Positions 33,800-44,049 of a DNA stretch of 64,000 nucleotides are shown here, piece by piece. Source of the stretch: Clostridiales bacterium (GTDB lineage Bacteria > Bacillota > Clostridia > Christensenellales > Aristaeellaceae); NCBI GenBank assembly GCA_015056055.1, contig SVHC01000003.1:55485-119484 (forward strand), written 5' to 3'. The notes under the pieces were generated by a model. That model did not search any database. It was not told the DNA's origin and worked only from the letters and a program-made list of their open reading frames with translations. The translations under genes were made by a program, and so were the position numbers. The stretch's first letter is position 1; the number at the start of each line of letters is the position of its first letter.

Positions 33800-33829
33800 T
33801 TGACAGCCGCCTTATCCTCGCGGTAGAAT
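33800..33829 (+). promoter_or_regulatory. promoter of the peroxiredoxin operon
   Basis: TTGACA (33800-33805), 18-bp spacer, TAGAAT (33824-33829). Confidence 0.75.
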
Positions 33830-33862
33830 AAGTCCATACACCGATAAACGGAGGAATTTATC

Positions 33863-34315
33863 ATGCTTGAAATCGGAAGCCGCGCCCCGGAATTTACTCT
33901 TCCGGACCAGAACGGAAATCTTCACTCCCTGAAAGACTATCTCGGCAAAAAGGTTATTCTGTATTTCTATCCCAAAGACAACACAGCCGGATGCTCCAAG
34001 CAGGCATGCGGCTTTGCGGAGCGCTATCCGCAGTTTACGGAAAAGGGCGCAGTTGTACTCGGCATCAGCCGCGACAGCGTTGCCTCTCACAAAAAATTTG
34101 AAGAAAAGTATTCGTTGCCCTTCACGCTGCTTTCGGATGCCGACACCTCTGTCATTCAGGCATACGACGTATGGCACGAAAAGAAGATGGCAGGCAAGAC
34201 CTACATGGGCATTGTACGCAGCACATACCTGATTGACGAAAACGGCGTCATCACGCGTGCGCTTTCTTCCGTCAAGGCGGCAGACAACCCGCAACAGATG
34301 CTGGAAATGCTCTAA
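33863..34315 (+). CDS. bcp: thioredoxin-dependent peroxiredoxin, BCP/PrxQ type
   Basis: 150 residues. Peroxidatic C44 and resolving C49 lie in YPKDNTAGCSKQACGF, the five-residue spacing of PrxQ/BCP enzymes. RSTYLIDENGVI is also typical. It reduces hydrogen and organic peroxides at the cost of thioredoxin. ATG at 33863 after GGAGGA. It leads a three-gene operon with a Nim-like flavoprotein and a metallo-hydrolase, a combination that fits oxygen and toxic-compound defence in an anaerobe. Confidence 0.94.
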   Translation: MLEIGSRAPEFTLPDQNGNLHSLKDYLGKKVILYFYPKDNTAGCSKQACGFAERYPQFTEKGAVVLGISRDSVASHKKFEEKYSLPFTLLSDADTSVIQAYDVWHEKKMAGKTYMGIVRSTYLIDENGVITRALSSVKAADNPQQMLEML

Positions 34316-34327
34316 GGAGGAACTCAC

Positions 34328-34822
34328 ATGTTTCGCGAAATGCGGCGCAATCGCCAGGCCCTTTCTACTCCGGAAACGCTTGATATTCTGAAAAACGGCA
34401 CATCCGGCACGCTTGCCGTTTTGGGTGACGATGGCTATCCCTATGCCGTGCCGATGAGCTATGTCAATACCGAAAATGCCATCTTTTTCCACTGTGCAGG
34501 CAGCGGTCATAAGCTGGATGCCGTCAGAAACTATGAAAAGGCTTCCTTCTGCGTGGTTGCGCAGGATGTGATCGTCCCCGAAAAATACACCACGCACTTC
34601 CGCAGCGCAATCGCCTTCGGACGCATGCGCATCCTTGAAGATTCACAGAAAAAGCGCGAAGCTCTCCTCATGCTCGCGGAAAAGTACAATCCCGGTCATG
34701 CCGATGCACATCACGCGGAAATTGAACCGGCGCTTGCCCGCACAACCATTCTTTGCCTCGATATTGAGCACCTGACCGGAAAGCAAGCCATAGAGCTTGT
34801 GCGCATGCGTGAAGGCAAATAG
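34328..34822 (+). CDS. Nim-like pyridoxamine 5'-phosphate oxidase-fold flavoprotein
   Basis: 164 residues. MFREMRRNRQALS, LAVLGDDGYPYAVPMSYV and IFFHCAGSGHKLDA are characteristic of the NimA branch of the split-barrel FMN-binding family. Some members reduce nitroimidazoles; most have no known substrate, so a resistance function must not be assumed. A histidine at the end of the second block (CAGSGHK) is usual for the family. GGAGGA at 34316 precedes the ATG. It lies 12 bp after bcp and 2 bp before the next gene. Confidence 0.9.
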   Translation: MFREMRRNRQALSTPETLDILKNGTSGTLAVLGDDGYPYAVPMSYVNTENAIFFHCAGSGHKLDAVRNYEKASFCVVAQDVIVPEKYTTHFRSAIAFGRMRILEDSQKKREALLMLAEKYNPGHADAHHAEIEPALARTTILCLDIEHLTGKQAIELVRMREGK

Positions 34823-34824
34823 CC

Positions 34825-35394
34825 ATGGAACGGATATCCACTCATATACAGTACTATCCCGCACATGAAACGCCGCTTTCCGCCGACGTGTTCTTTATCG
34901 AGGGTGAAAAGTATCTGTACATCTATGATACAGGTGCTGGGGAAGGCGCACTGCGCGCCATTGAAGCCCTTGCGCCGGAGAAAGAGCGCGTCGTCATCCT
35001 TTCCCATTATCACGATGACCACACGGCAAATCTTGGCAGGATCAAGTATTCCCGCCTGCTCGTGGGCAATCTCACGGCAAAGCATCTTGAACGCGGGGAA
35101 ATCGTGGAAGAGCCCATCACAATCGATGACGGCGTTCACCTTGAAATTTTCCCCTGCGCATCCGTGCATTCGGGCGGAAGCTTGATTCTCACCGTAAACC
35201 GGAAATATGCCCTTATCGGCGACCTTGTCTATCCGTCCAAGAAGCTCAACCGCGTTTTTGCCCGGCTGATGACAGAAGCACTGGAGTCGCTTGATGCCGA
35301 ATTCTTTATCCCCAGCCATCGCCCAGGGACAAACATCATCCCGAAAGCATTATTGATCGCATCTCTGAAAAAACGCTTTTCTACTCAGGTTTAA
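34825..35394 (+). CDS. metallo-beta-lactamase-fold hydrolase
   Basis: 189 residues. The metal motif is HYHDDHTAN (about 54-62), followed by SVHSGGS, IGDLVYP and PSHRPG, the five MBL-fold metal ligands. The start ATG at 34825 is 2 bp after the previous stop, so translation is coupled. The short length suggests a general thiolesterase or phosphodiesterase-type enzyme, not a lactamase. Substrate unknown; the operon suggests detoxification. Confidence 0.87.
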   Translation: MERISTHIQYYPAHETPLSADVFFIEGEKYLYIYDTGAGEGALRAIEALAPEKERVVILSHYHDDHTANLGRIKYSRLLVGNLTAKHLERGEIVEEPITIDDGVHLEIFPCASVHSGGSLILTVNRKYALIGDLVYPSKKLNRVFARLMTEALESLDAEFFIPSHRPGTNIIPKALLIASLKKRFSTQV

Positions 35395-35406
35395 AAGAAT
35401 GCAAAA

Positions 35407-35449
35407 ATCCTCCGCATGGTTCTGTTTATCCATGCGGAGGATCAATTTT
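35407..35449 (+). terminator. terminator of the peroxiredoxin operon
   Basis: A 13-bp perfect stem ATCCTCCGCATGG/CCATGCGGAGGAT followed by a T-rich tract. Confidence 0.85.
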
Positions 35450-35574
35450 ATACACCTTCATATAGAGCCCAACACTATAATAATATCACAAATCAAAACT
35501 GACGTCAATAGCTATACTCGAACTTCTCCATGCAGCACAATAACAAATACAAAAAGATTATGTAAACTGCCACC

Positions 35575-35602
35575 TTGCAAAAACGCCAAAACCGCAGTAT
35601 AA
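35575..35602 (+). promoter_or_regulatory. promoter of the candidate RNA
   Basis: TTGCAA (35575-35580), 16-bp spacer, TATAAT (35597-35602). No annotated gene follows on this strand. Confidence 0.7.
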
Positions 35603-35608
35603 TAAAGC

Positions 35609-35907
35609 CAGAAAAAAGAAAGGGTGAGTCCAATGTACACGTAAAACCCAAGAGGAGATCTTACTGAAAGGTTCCCGAAAAAAATTATTGGAATCCGGAT
35701 GAAAGATCGAATCTAACTTAAGAAAGAGAGGTACAAAAAATGATGTTAGATATTAAGAGCACACAGAAATAACCCTTGATTGCCGATGATCTGAGTTTGT
35801 GAAGAAAGACAAAGATCGCAAAATGACGCAATCAAGGGTATTTCGTTTTTTGGGAAGAACGAAAAGAAGCACAACGCATCGGCCGCCGCGCAGGCGGTTT
35901 TTTGTTG
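35609..35907 (+). ncRNA. candidate structured RNA with leader-like micro-ORFs
   Basis: About 300 nt between a good promoter and a GC-rich terminator (CCGCC-GCGCA-GGCGG-TTTTTT, to 35907). It contains ATGTACACGTAA (35642-35653) behind AAGGGTG, and a 10-codon frame MMLDIKSTQK (35741-35773) behind GAGAGG. Its stop abuts a 12-bp helix, ACCCTTGATTGC with GCAATCAAGGGT, about 35771-35846. Nested inside are GATC/GATC and TTTGT/ACAAA. The layout is like an attenuator leader, yet no co-directional gene follows; groL is on the other strand. No known RNA family was recognised. Boundaries are approximate. Confidence 0.5.
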
Positions 35908-35961
35908 CTTATAAGAAGGCTTCATTCAAGGAATTTCCTGTACCTGCATTCTCGCAGTTTC

Positions 35962-35998
35962 AAAAACACCCCGGACGCATATGCGTCCGGGGTGTCGT
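35962..35998 (-). terminator. groL terminator
   Basis: A 14-bp perfect palindrome CACCCCGGACGCAT/ATGCGTCCGGGGTG, followed on the minus strand by a T-run. Confidence 0.9.
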
Positions 35999-36019
35999 GT
36001 TTCACAGCTTGGTTTCGGC

Positions 36020-37953
<1,934 letters not shown>

Positions 37954-37984
37954 AATAAAGTCCTCCTGATGCTTGAAAAACTTA

Positions 37985-38053
37985 TTAGCACTCACAATTT
38001 ACGAGTGCTAATTGCACTAGCGATAGTATATCCCAAACCGCCCCATTGTGCAA
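37985..38053 (-). promoter_or_regulatory. groESL promoter with CIRCE operator
   Basis: The CIRCE element TTAGCACTC-N9-GAGTGCTAA is perfect at 37985-38011. On the minus strand TTGCAC (38053-38048), 17 bp and TATACT (38030-38025) form the promoter just upstream. HrcA repressor is predicted to bind; hrcA is outside the window. Confidence 0.95.
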
Positions 38054-38185
38054 GGGGGTGGAGTGTGAAATTTCGTAGAATCTTATGACTTTTTGGCCTT
38101 TTTCCCGAGTTTCATAGCAAAAATGCCCCGATTTCCTTTGAAAACACCCGATTTTCGCAGGAATGATTCGCTCCCAAGCAAAATT

Positions 38186-38216
38186 AACACCTGCAAACAC
38201 TACATTCGCAGGTGTT
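38186..38216. terminator. hairpin in the 38054-38370 gap
   Basis: AACACCTGC/GCAGGTGTT stem with a 13-nt loop. It could terminate the minus-strand HTH transcript, though the T-run is weak. The rest of the gap has no gene. Confidence 0.4.
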
Positions 38217-38285
38217 GTAAAGATATGTCCGCAGACGAAAATTATGCCTCTTGTTCAGTCTGTCAAAAAGTATTTTGCCAGAATG

Positions 38286-38315
38286 GTGGACGGGGAAGTA
38301 CACTCCCCCGCCGCT
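38286..38315. repeat. 30-bp palindromic repeat, copy A
   Basis: Starts GTGGACGGGGAAGTACACTC. The same 30 bp, with two changes, occurs inverted at 59939-59968. The core ACTTCCCC/GGGGGAGT is self-complementary. Both copies lie a short way past the stop of a minus-strand gene. Confidence 0.8.
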
Positions 38316-38370
38316 GCGGATTTGAACCTATTTTTCCGTCAATGCCACCAACAAGTACCACAGGCGAAAT

Positions 38371-39870
38371 CTATTTTTCTTGCTCTTCCAATTCTTTTAT
38401 CAGTTCTTTCAAAAGATCCTGTGTACTCTGTGCCGGCAGAACCCAGCGCGTCAGAATCTCCTTGCGAAGGAAATCATACAGCGCCTGCACAAACTGGTGC
38501 TGGGTCACAAGCAATTCTCCGCGCCGCATCTCCTGCTGTGAATCATCATCCTCCAGCCGCGTAAATACAACGCCATCGCCCTCATAGCAGCATATATTGA
38601 GCATCATCGGAGGAACGCTTTCCTTCAGGATGTGAACTTCAAAATACGGGTCCTCTTTCAGTCGGTCGCGGATATGCTCAAGAATCTGCCTGCGTTCGGC
38701 AACCGTATATGCGCGCATAAAAAACGGCTGATCGGAATGGATACCCGTCTGCGCAAATCGGCGCAAGGAATCCTCACTGATGATGCAGTGCGTGCTTTTC
38801 TTTTTGCCCGTAAGATTTTCGTAGCGTTGTTTCTGAATGGCATAGAGTCTGTCTATTTTCTCCATCACGGCGGCATCGGAAATATCCATTCCGGCCTGCA
38901 CACATCCTTCCACTACCGCCGCGCGCTGCAGTGGAATCGGCACAAAATCAAATCCGATATCGCCCCTCCACCGGTATATACCACGGTCCGCCTCCATTTT
39001 CATGGCATTTTCAACCATTCGGATATAGTCCTCGATGGACAGAAGCGGCTCCATTAAGTGTACAGGACGCGTGACCGGCAGATATGCATCCAGAATGCGC
39101 TGCCAGAAAGAAAACACGTCGCATTCCGTGGATACAGACAGTGCATGCACTACACCCGGCAGAACAGCGCCCTGCCAGCGTATGTGTCGCCCCTCATGCA
39201 TTTCGACATCGATAATAATCCAGTCGCCGCCCAGAACACCTCCTGTGCGGTCGTTCAGGTCTTCGCTGTGAACGGAATAGCCGCGATATCGCCTGTCGCA
39301 CATCAGGGGAAGCGTGGCATGCATGTATTCCACCGTACGTGATGCATCATCATTCACGAATACATAGTGATCGATCACCATATTTGCCGTCGGCATTTCG
39401 CGCAGACATTTTGTGATGGTCGGCAATATCGTCCTCGAATTGATGATGATTGCATGAATTTTCTTTTCGCCCATATAGAAACGCAGCACTTCAGACACGG
39501 GAAACGCAGCATGCCTTCCGTCCAGAAAGTGGCCTACGGCAGGGATTTCCTTTTTTTCCTCTGTCGGTCTCTGTATAAACGACCACATTGCATCGTTCGC
39601 GCGGCTTACCTCCGCACCGACGCGCCGCATATCCAGCGCCGTTTCAAGGGCTGCTTTTTCATCGCGGCTAAAATCGCAGATTTCCTGCTCCAGAATCGCG
39701 TGATAAAAGCGCTCGATCGTGTCATAATTGGTCTGATCATTCAGAATGCGGTGCGCCGTGGTTTTGCTTTTATAGCCCAGCATCTGCGCCGTAGCGGACA
39801 GACTCATTCCGTGCCGCTCCAGTGTTTCTGACAAAAGTCGACCAAACATAGGGGATTGTGTGCGCAGCAT
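38371..39870 (-). CDS. large protein with N-terminal Xre-like helix-turn-helix
   Basis: 499 residues. Residues about 8-60 (MFGRLLSETLERHGMSLS, then AQMLGYKSKTTAHRIL) form a lambda-repressor-type HTH. The remaining 430 residues match nothing I recognise; they are soluble, with no membrane segment, and contain blocks such as YVFVNDDASRTVEYMHATLP and GGDWIIIDVEMHEGRHIRW. The plan resembles an uncharacterised group of big DNA-binding proteins in uncultured gut Clostridia, possibly sensing a ligand. ATG at 39870 follows GGGTGAG; the longer reading to 39909 starts inside the promoter. It is monocistronic. Confidence 0.75.
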   Translation of the reverse strand: MLRTQSPMFGRLLSETLERHGMSLSATAQMLGYKSKTTAHRILNDQTNYDTIERFYHAILEQEICDFSRDEKAALETALDMRRVGAEVSRANDAMWSFIQRPTEEKKEIPAVGHFLDGRHAAFPVSEVLRFYMGEKKIHAIIINSRTILPTITKCLREMPTANMVIDHYVFVNDDASRTVEYMHATLPLMCDRRYRGYSVHSEDLNDRTGGVLGGDWIIIDVEMHEGRHIRWQGAVLPGVVHALSVSTECDVFSFWQRILDAYLPVTRPVHLMEPLLSIEDYIRMVENAMKMEADRGIYRWRGDIGFDFVPIPLQRAAVVEGCVQAGMDISDAAVMEKIDRLYAIQKQRYENLTGKKKSTHCIISEDSLRRFAQTGIHSDQPFFMRAYTVAERRQILEHIRDRLKEDPYFEVHILKESVPPMMLNICCYEGDGVVFTRLEDDDSQQEMRRGELLVTQHQFVQALYDFLRKEILTRWVLPAQSTQDLLKELIKELEEQEK

Positions 39871-39900
39871 ATCTCTCACCCGTTTATCCGTATTACGGCA

Positions 39901-39929
39901 ATTATACAATATCTAAACAGAATTTGCAA
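39901..39929 (-). promoter_or_regulatory. promoter of the large HTH gene
   Basis: On the minus strand TTGCAA (39929-39924), 17-bp spacer, TATAAT (39906-39901). Confidence 0.8.
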
Positions 39930-39960
39930 CTAAATTTAAAATACTCCGGAAGACGGATAC

Positions 39961-40000
39961 AAAAAACTCCACCCTGCACAAACAGGACGGAGTTCATTTT
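39961..40000 (-). terminator. terminator of the GtrA-RluA operon
   Basis: AACTCC-x-CCTG / CAGG-x-GGAGTT stem, with a T-run on the minus strand. Confidence 0.75.
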
Positions 40001-40011
40001 GCTTTTTAGAA

Positions 40012-40977
40012 TTACCCCTGGATATTGATCTCCGGAAAATATTTCTGCGCAAAGGGCACGCGCTTTACGGCAAAGCTGCGGCCGGAAAGCTTGGCAAGGG
40101 GACCTTCCAACTCTTCCGGAAAGGCGAGTTTGTAGGCAAACAGCGCCTGTGCTCCGCGCTCGGTTTCGCGATTCCATGCCGCATTGCCATACTGGCTGTC
40201 GCCCATCAGCGGATGGCCCGCATGCGCCATCTGCACGCGAATCTGATGTGTGCGTCCGGTCACAAGCTCGCATTCCACAAGCGACATCCCGTCGCGGTAC
40301 GCAAGCGCCTTATACAGGGTACAGGCACTCTGCGCGCCGGGCATGCGGCGGTTGACCACAGTCTGCCTTTTTCCATCTTTCAAAAGATAGTTTTCCAGGC
40401 TGCCTTCTTCAGGCTGCATTCTGCCCTTTACGATGCACAGATACAATTTCCGCAGTTTTCTTTCGCGGATGAGATTGTCCATCTGCAAAAGGGCTTCCTG
40501 CGTTTTTGCAAAGATCACAATGCCGCCGGTAAAACGGTCAATCCGGTTGCAGGGTGCCGGTGAGAAACCGCCCTTCGGGTCGTATTCGCCCTTCTGATAC
40601 AGATAGGCGCGCACATGCGTAACCAGCGTATTGACCTTTTCCTCCTCATCCGGATGCACAATAAGGCCGGGGCGCTTGTCCGCCAGAAGAATGCTTTCAT
40701 CCTCATACAGCACAGTAACATTGTGCCGGAATTTGGAGAGCAGCGGGTCAGGTTTCTTCTCGGGCACGGCATCGAAGAGTTCATCATTCAGATACAGCGC
40801 GAGAACATCGCCCGCAATCAGGCGTTCATCGCCCTTGGCACGCTTGCCGTTGCGCTTGATGCGTCCCAAACGCAAATATTTCTGCAAAAGCGGGATTTTC
40901 AGCGCGGGCATGTTGGAGGCAACATACCGGTCAAGCCGCTTGCCTTCGCCCTCGGCAGGAATCGTCCATTCTCGCAT
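40012..40977 (-). CDS. RluA-family pseudouridine synthase
   Basis: 321 residues: N-terminal S4 RNA-binding domain (about 13-70, RLDRYVASNMPALKIPLLQK) and a pseudouridine synthase domain with catalytic D147 in NRIDRFTGG, plus KLYLCIVKG and GRTHQIRVQMAHAGHPLMGD. The S4 plus RluA layout is that of RluC/RluD-like enzymes for 23S rRNA. The NRID-RFTGG form, with Asn in place of His and FTG in place of TSG, occurs in firmicute members. ATG at 40977 after GAGGA, 10 bp downstream of the GtrA gene. Confidence 0.92.
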   Translation of the reverse strand: MREWTIPAEGEGKRLDRYVASNMPALKIPLLQKYLRLGRIKRNGKRAKGDERLIAGDVLALYLNDELFDAVPEKKPDPLLSKFRHNVTVLYEDESILLADKRPGLIVHPDEEEKVNTLVTHVRAYLYQKGEYDPKGGFSPAPCNRIDRFTGGIVIFAKTQEALLQMDNLIRERKLRKLYLCIVKGRMQPEEGSLENYLLKDGKRQTVVNRRMPGAQSACTLYKALAYRDGMSLVECELVTGRTHQIRVQMAHAGHPLMGDSQYGNAAWNRETERGAQALFAYKLAFPEELEGPLAKLSGRSFAVKRVPFAQKYFPEINIQG

Positions 40978-40987
40978 AGTTTTGTCC

Positions 40988-41575
40988 TCATTTTTTCTTG
41001 AAAATCAGGCGGCTGGTAAAGAAATTGCCGATTACGACAACCACATTGGAAAACAGCTTGGCCACCATATCATGCATGCCGCAGCTTACGGCAATCATCA
41101 TAAACACTACGTCGAACACATACGTCAGCACGCGCGACAGGAAAAACGTGCGTCCTTCGCGCAGCACAACAGCCTTCGACCAATCGTGGCTGTCAAACGC
41201 AAATGTTTTATTGGGGAAGAAGGAAAATACCACTGCCGCCAGCCAGCTGACCGTGGTAGCAATCCCAACCCATGCTGTATTGTTGATACCAATGCCCAGC
41301 AACCCGCGCAGGGGATGCGCCATCAGCCAGTAAGCAACGTAATTCACCAGTGTTGTTGCCGCGCCAATCAACGTGTATTTCAAAAACGAAGCCACTGCCG
41401 GGTATTTCCATAACCGTTGCACGGCTATCATGCACCCGGCCACGGCATCTGCCAGCAGCGTAAGGCACAGCGCCTCCTGCCATATGAATCCCAGCCGGAG
41501 ACATGCGAAAGCCGCTATGCTGAACAACAGCATAACGCCTACCGTGACACACAGCGAAATTCTTTTCAACTTCAA
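40988..41575 (-). CDS. GtrA-like membrane protein
   Basis: 195 residues with about six hydrophobic segments. The last 130 residues match the GtrA family: FLKYTLIGAATTLVNYVAYWL, FSFFPNKTFAF and NVVVVIGNFFTSRLIFKKK. Members are thought to help move undecaprenyl-linked sugars across the membrane. The first 50 residues add two extra helices. The predicted start is TTG at 41575 with only a distant AGAAAGG, so the true start could be the ATG at codon 15. Upstream of the RluA gene in the same operon. Confidence 0.8.
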   Translation of the reverse strand: MKLKRISLCVTVGVMLLFSIAAFACLRLGFIWQEALCLTLLADAVAGCMIAVQRLWKYPAVASFLKYTLIGAATTLVNYVAYWLMAHPLRGLLGIGINNTAWVGIATTVSWLAAVVFSFFPNKTFAFDSHDWSKAVVLREGRTFFLSRVLTYVFDVVFMMIAVSCGMHDMVAKLFSNVVVVIGNFFTSRLIFKKK

Positions 41576-41629
41576 GGTATTCCATCGCCTTTCTCACAAA
41601 ACCGGCAGCTGCCGGAAGACGCCGCCTTA

Positions 41630-42784
41630 TCAGGCTTTGCGCCGAAGCAGCACAGGCTTTTTCCTGCGGGGTTCTTCCTCCGCTCCGGCATCGCCTGCAA
41701 ACACTGCCTTACACAAAAGCAGCAAAATCGGACCCAGCAGCATTCCCATAAAGCTCATTACCATATAGCCGACGTACATGGCGATCATGGTGAGCAGGGG
41801 ATGCAGACCAAACTGCCTGCCGATTACGCGCGGCTCCACAATCTGGCGGACCACGATCGTGGTCGCATATATAATGGCAGAACCTATGCCAAGACCGATG
41901 GGACCGAAAATAAATCCGTAAATCGCCATCGGAATCAGCACAAGACCTGCGCCGACTACCGGAAGCGCATCCAGCACCGCAATTACAAGCGCCAGAAGAA
42001 CCGCATAGTCCAGACCCATAATACCAAAGCCGATGGACAGTTCAACCGCAGTTACCACAAACATCACAAGCGTTGCTCGCAGTTGGCCGAAAATAGCCTG
42101 CACCACACCTCCGCGCAGCTGCTCAACACGGTTTTTTATCCTGTCGGGCATATATTTCTCCAAGCTGCGACAGATTTTGTCACGGTCGGCAGAGAAATAG
42201 AACGTGCTTGCAATCGAGAGAACCGCAAACAAAAACACCTGCGAAACCGAAAGAGCCGTGCTCATTGCATAGCTCGCAATCGGCAGAATCTTGTCAATTG
42301 CGAAACTTGCCGCATTCGCGCCCAGCTGATCCAGCATGCGCGTAATTTCCTGACCGACTTTCAGAAGTACATCTTCCGAAACACCATTGAGTTCCAATGT
42401 TTCAATGCTTGCCACCCATCCGCTCAATGCCGCAGATGCGGAACGGACCCATTTAACGATCATCGGCATCAGCGCCTGCACACCGGTCAGAATCTGATTA
42501 ACCAGGAACACCACCAGGCATATCAGCACGCCGTATACCAGAAGCACCGTTACCAGCGACGCCACCGGGCGACCCAGATGAATTTTTTGGAATGCCCGTG
42601 TCAGCAGGCGAACCAGCGGCTCGATCATCAGCGCAACCGCCAAACCGATCACAAACGGTGCAATATACCGGAAGCTCACCACCAGAAGCAGCAGTGCCAA
42701 AAGCAGCGCGACCACCCAGATGAGTCTGCGGGGCAGATCATTAAAATCCCGGTTCAATGCTTCAAACCGCTCTTTAATTTTCAA
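41630..42784 (-). CDS. AI-2E family permease, YtvI-like
   Basis: 384 residues, seven or eight membrane helices with the AI-2E/PerM layout: a pair of N-terminal helices, a long soluble middle (about 115-205) and a C-terminal bundle with ALPVVGAGLVLIPMAIYGF and EPRVIGRQFGLHPLLTMIAMYVGY. The latter block matches sporulation-associated YtvI of Clostridia and Bacilli. Start TTG at 42784 is supported by a strong AAGGAGGCGG. Substrate unknown. Confidence 0.85.
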   Translation of the reverse strand: MKIKERFEALNRDFNDLPRRLIWVVALLLALLLLVVSFRYIAPFVIGLAVALMIEPLVRLLTRAFQKIHLGRPVASLVTVLLVYGVLICLVVFLVNQILTGVQALMPMIVKWVRSASAALSGWVASIETLELNGVSEDVLLKVGQEITRMLDQLGANAASFAIDKILPIASYAMSTALSVSQVFLFAVLSIASTFYFSADRDKICRSLEKYMPDRIKNRVEQLRGGVVQAIFGQLRATLVMFVVTAVELSIGFGIMGLDYAVLLALVIAVLDALPVVGAGLVLIPMAIYGFIFGPIGLGIGSAIIYATTIVVRQIVEPRVIGRQFGLHPLLTMIAMYVGYMVMSFMGMLLGPILLLLCKAVFAGDAGAEEEPRRKKPVLLRRKA

Positions 42785-42830
42785 CTTTCCGCCTCCTTAC
42801 CATAATAATTTCATCATCTCACAATCTATT

Positions 42831-43967
42831 TTATTTAGAAAACAATACGCGCATCAGGTCTTCGGGGTCTTCCATCACAGGAACGCCCGCACAGGCTTTC
42901 TCAGTAAAGGGACGCGGAGCTGCGGCCTCCCTGCTGTCGTACAGTGCAACCGGAATAGGTGTTGCATCATGCGTACGGCTGGAAAGCAGCGTATAATGAT
43001 CCGGCAGCACCATCAGGCGGAAATCGTCCCTGCGCGCAAGCAGCGGCGCAATGCAGCGTTCATCCAGCCTGCGGATGGCTTCCATCTTATCTTCCAAACT
43101 GCCCTCATGGCTCGCCTCGTCGGGCGCTTCCACATGCAGCACGGCAAAGTCATATCCGTTATCCAGCGCTTCTTCCACGGCGCGCGCCTTGGCCTCATAA
43201 TCCGTATCCAGCAGACCCGTGGCAAACGGGAAATCCGGCGCTTCCATACCCATCAGGCGGGCAATGCCCTTGACCAGGGGAACGGCGGATACGACAAAGC
43301 CCTTCTTGCCGAAAGTGGCCTCAAAATCCTTCAGGCTGGCAGCCGTGCCTGCGCCCCAGAACCATGCGCAGTTTGCCTGACAATCGCCCAGAACCTCCAT
43401 GGAACGCAGTGTCAGTGCGCGCAGACGCGCATCCGGCGGCAGATAGCCCGCAATTTCCTCGCCGGCAATATCGTGCGGCGGGGTGAGGGGGTATTCGCCT
43501 GCAGCACCCGGCAGAATGGCAACATGGCGGAAAGTATCCGTCACGGTGAAGCGCATGTCACCCGCGATGCGCATGAATTCCGCATCGTTCATCAATGCAG
43601 CCATCTTGTTGCGCGCATCATCGCCGGACACATTGTGCCCGTTGTGCGAGATCATCTTTCCGTCCTTTATGCTAACCAGATTCACGCGGAAGCACACGTC
43701 GCCTGCTTCGAGCGACGCATTCAGACCGGCAGCCTCCAAAGGAGAGCGTCCCGTATAGCACGCGCATGCATCATTGCCGAACAACGACAGGAATGCAACA
43801 TCGCTTCCCGGAGGCAGCCCCTCCGGACAGCTGCGGAAACGATACAGTTCACCGCCGCCCACACGCGCCATATTTTCACATGCAAGCGTCTCAAGGGGAG
43901 TTTTTCCCTCAAGCGCTTCCACCGGCATATCGGCCATTCCGTCGCCAACGACCAAAATATATTTCAT
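42831..43967 (-). CDS. apgM: 2,3-bisphosphoglycerate-independent phosphoglycerate mutase, archaeal type
   Basis: 378 residues of the alkaline-phosphatase-like metalloenzyme fold. MKYILVVGDGMADMP, PPGSDVAFLSLFGND, YTGRSPLEAAG, HNGHNVSGDD, HVEAPDEASHEG and LPDHYT are the conserved metal and phosphoserine blocks of archaeal-type iPGM (ApgM), shorter than GpmI. It interconverts 2- and 3-phosphoglycerate. Some homologues in gut bacteria sit with homoserine kinase activity, so glycolytic function is probable, not proven. ATG at 43967 after AAGGAG. Confidence 0.9.
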   Translation of the reverse strand: MKYILVVGDGMADMPVEALEGKTPLETLACENMARVGGGELYRFRSCPEGLPPGSDVAFLSLFGNDACACYTGRSPLEAAGLNASLEAGDVCFRVNLVSIKDGKMISHNGHNVSGDDARNKMAALMNDAEFMRIAGDMRFTVTDTFRHVAILPGAAGEYPLTPPHDIAGEEIAGYLPPDARLRALTLRSMEVLGDCQANCAWFWGAGTAASLKDFEATFGKKGFVVSAVPLVKGIARLMGMEAPDFPFATGLLDTDYEAKARAVEEALDNGYDFAVLHVEAPDEASHEGSLEDKMEAIRRLDERCIAPLLARRDDFRLMVLPDHYTLLSSRTHDATPIPVALYDSREAAAPRPFTEKACAGVPVMEDPEDLMRVLFSK

Positions 43968-43980
43968 AGCAGAAAACTCC

Positions 43981-44036
43981 TTGCAAATCAGCACTATATG
44001 ATATATTATTGTACCATGGGAATGCGACACAATCAA
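43981..44036. promoter_or_regulatory. overlapping divergent promoters
   Basis: Minus strand, for apgM: TTGATT (44036-44031), 17 bp, TACAAT (44013-44008). Plus strand, for the YhaM-like gene: TTGCAA (43981-43986), 17 bp, TATTAT (44004-44009). The two -10 boxes overlap, so the promoters should compete. Confidence 0.7.
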
Positions 44037-44049
44037 GAGGTGAAGCCAA

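Noticed and set aside
34328-34822. Nitroimidazole resistance gene
   Set aside because: Only family-level similarity to Nim proteins; most relatives are chromosomal flavoproteins of unknown substrate.
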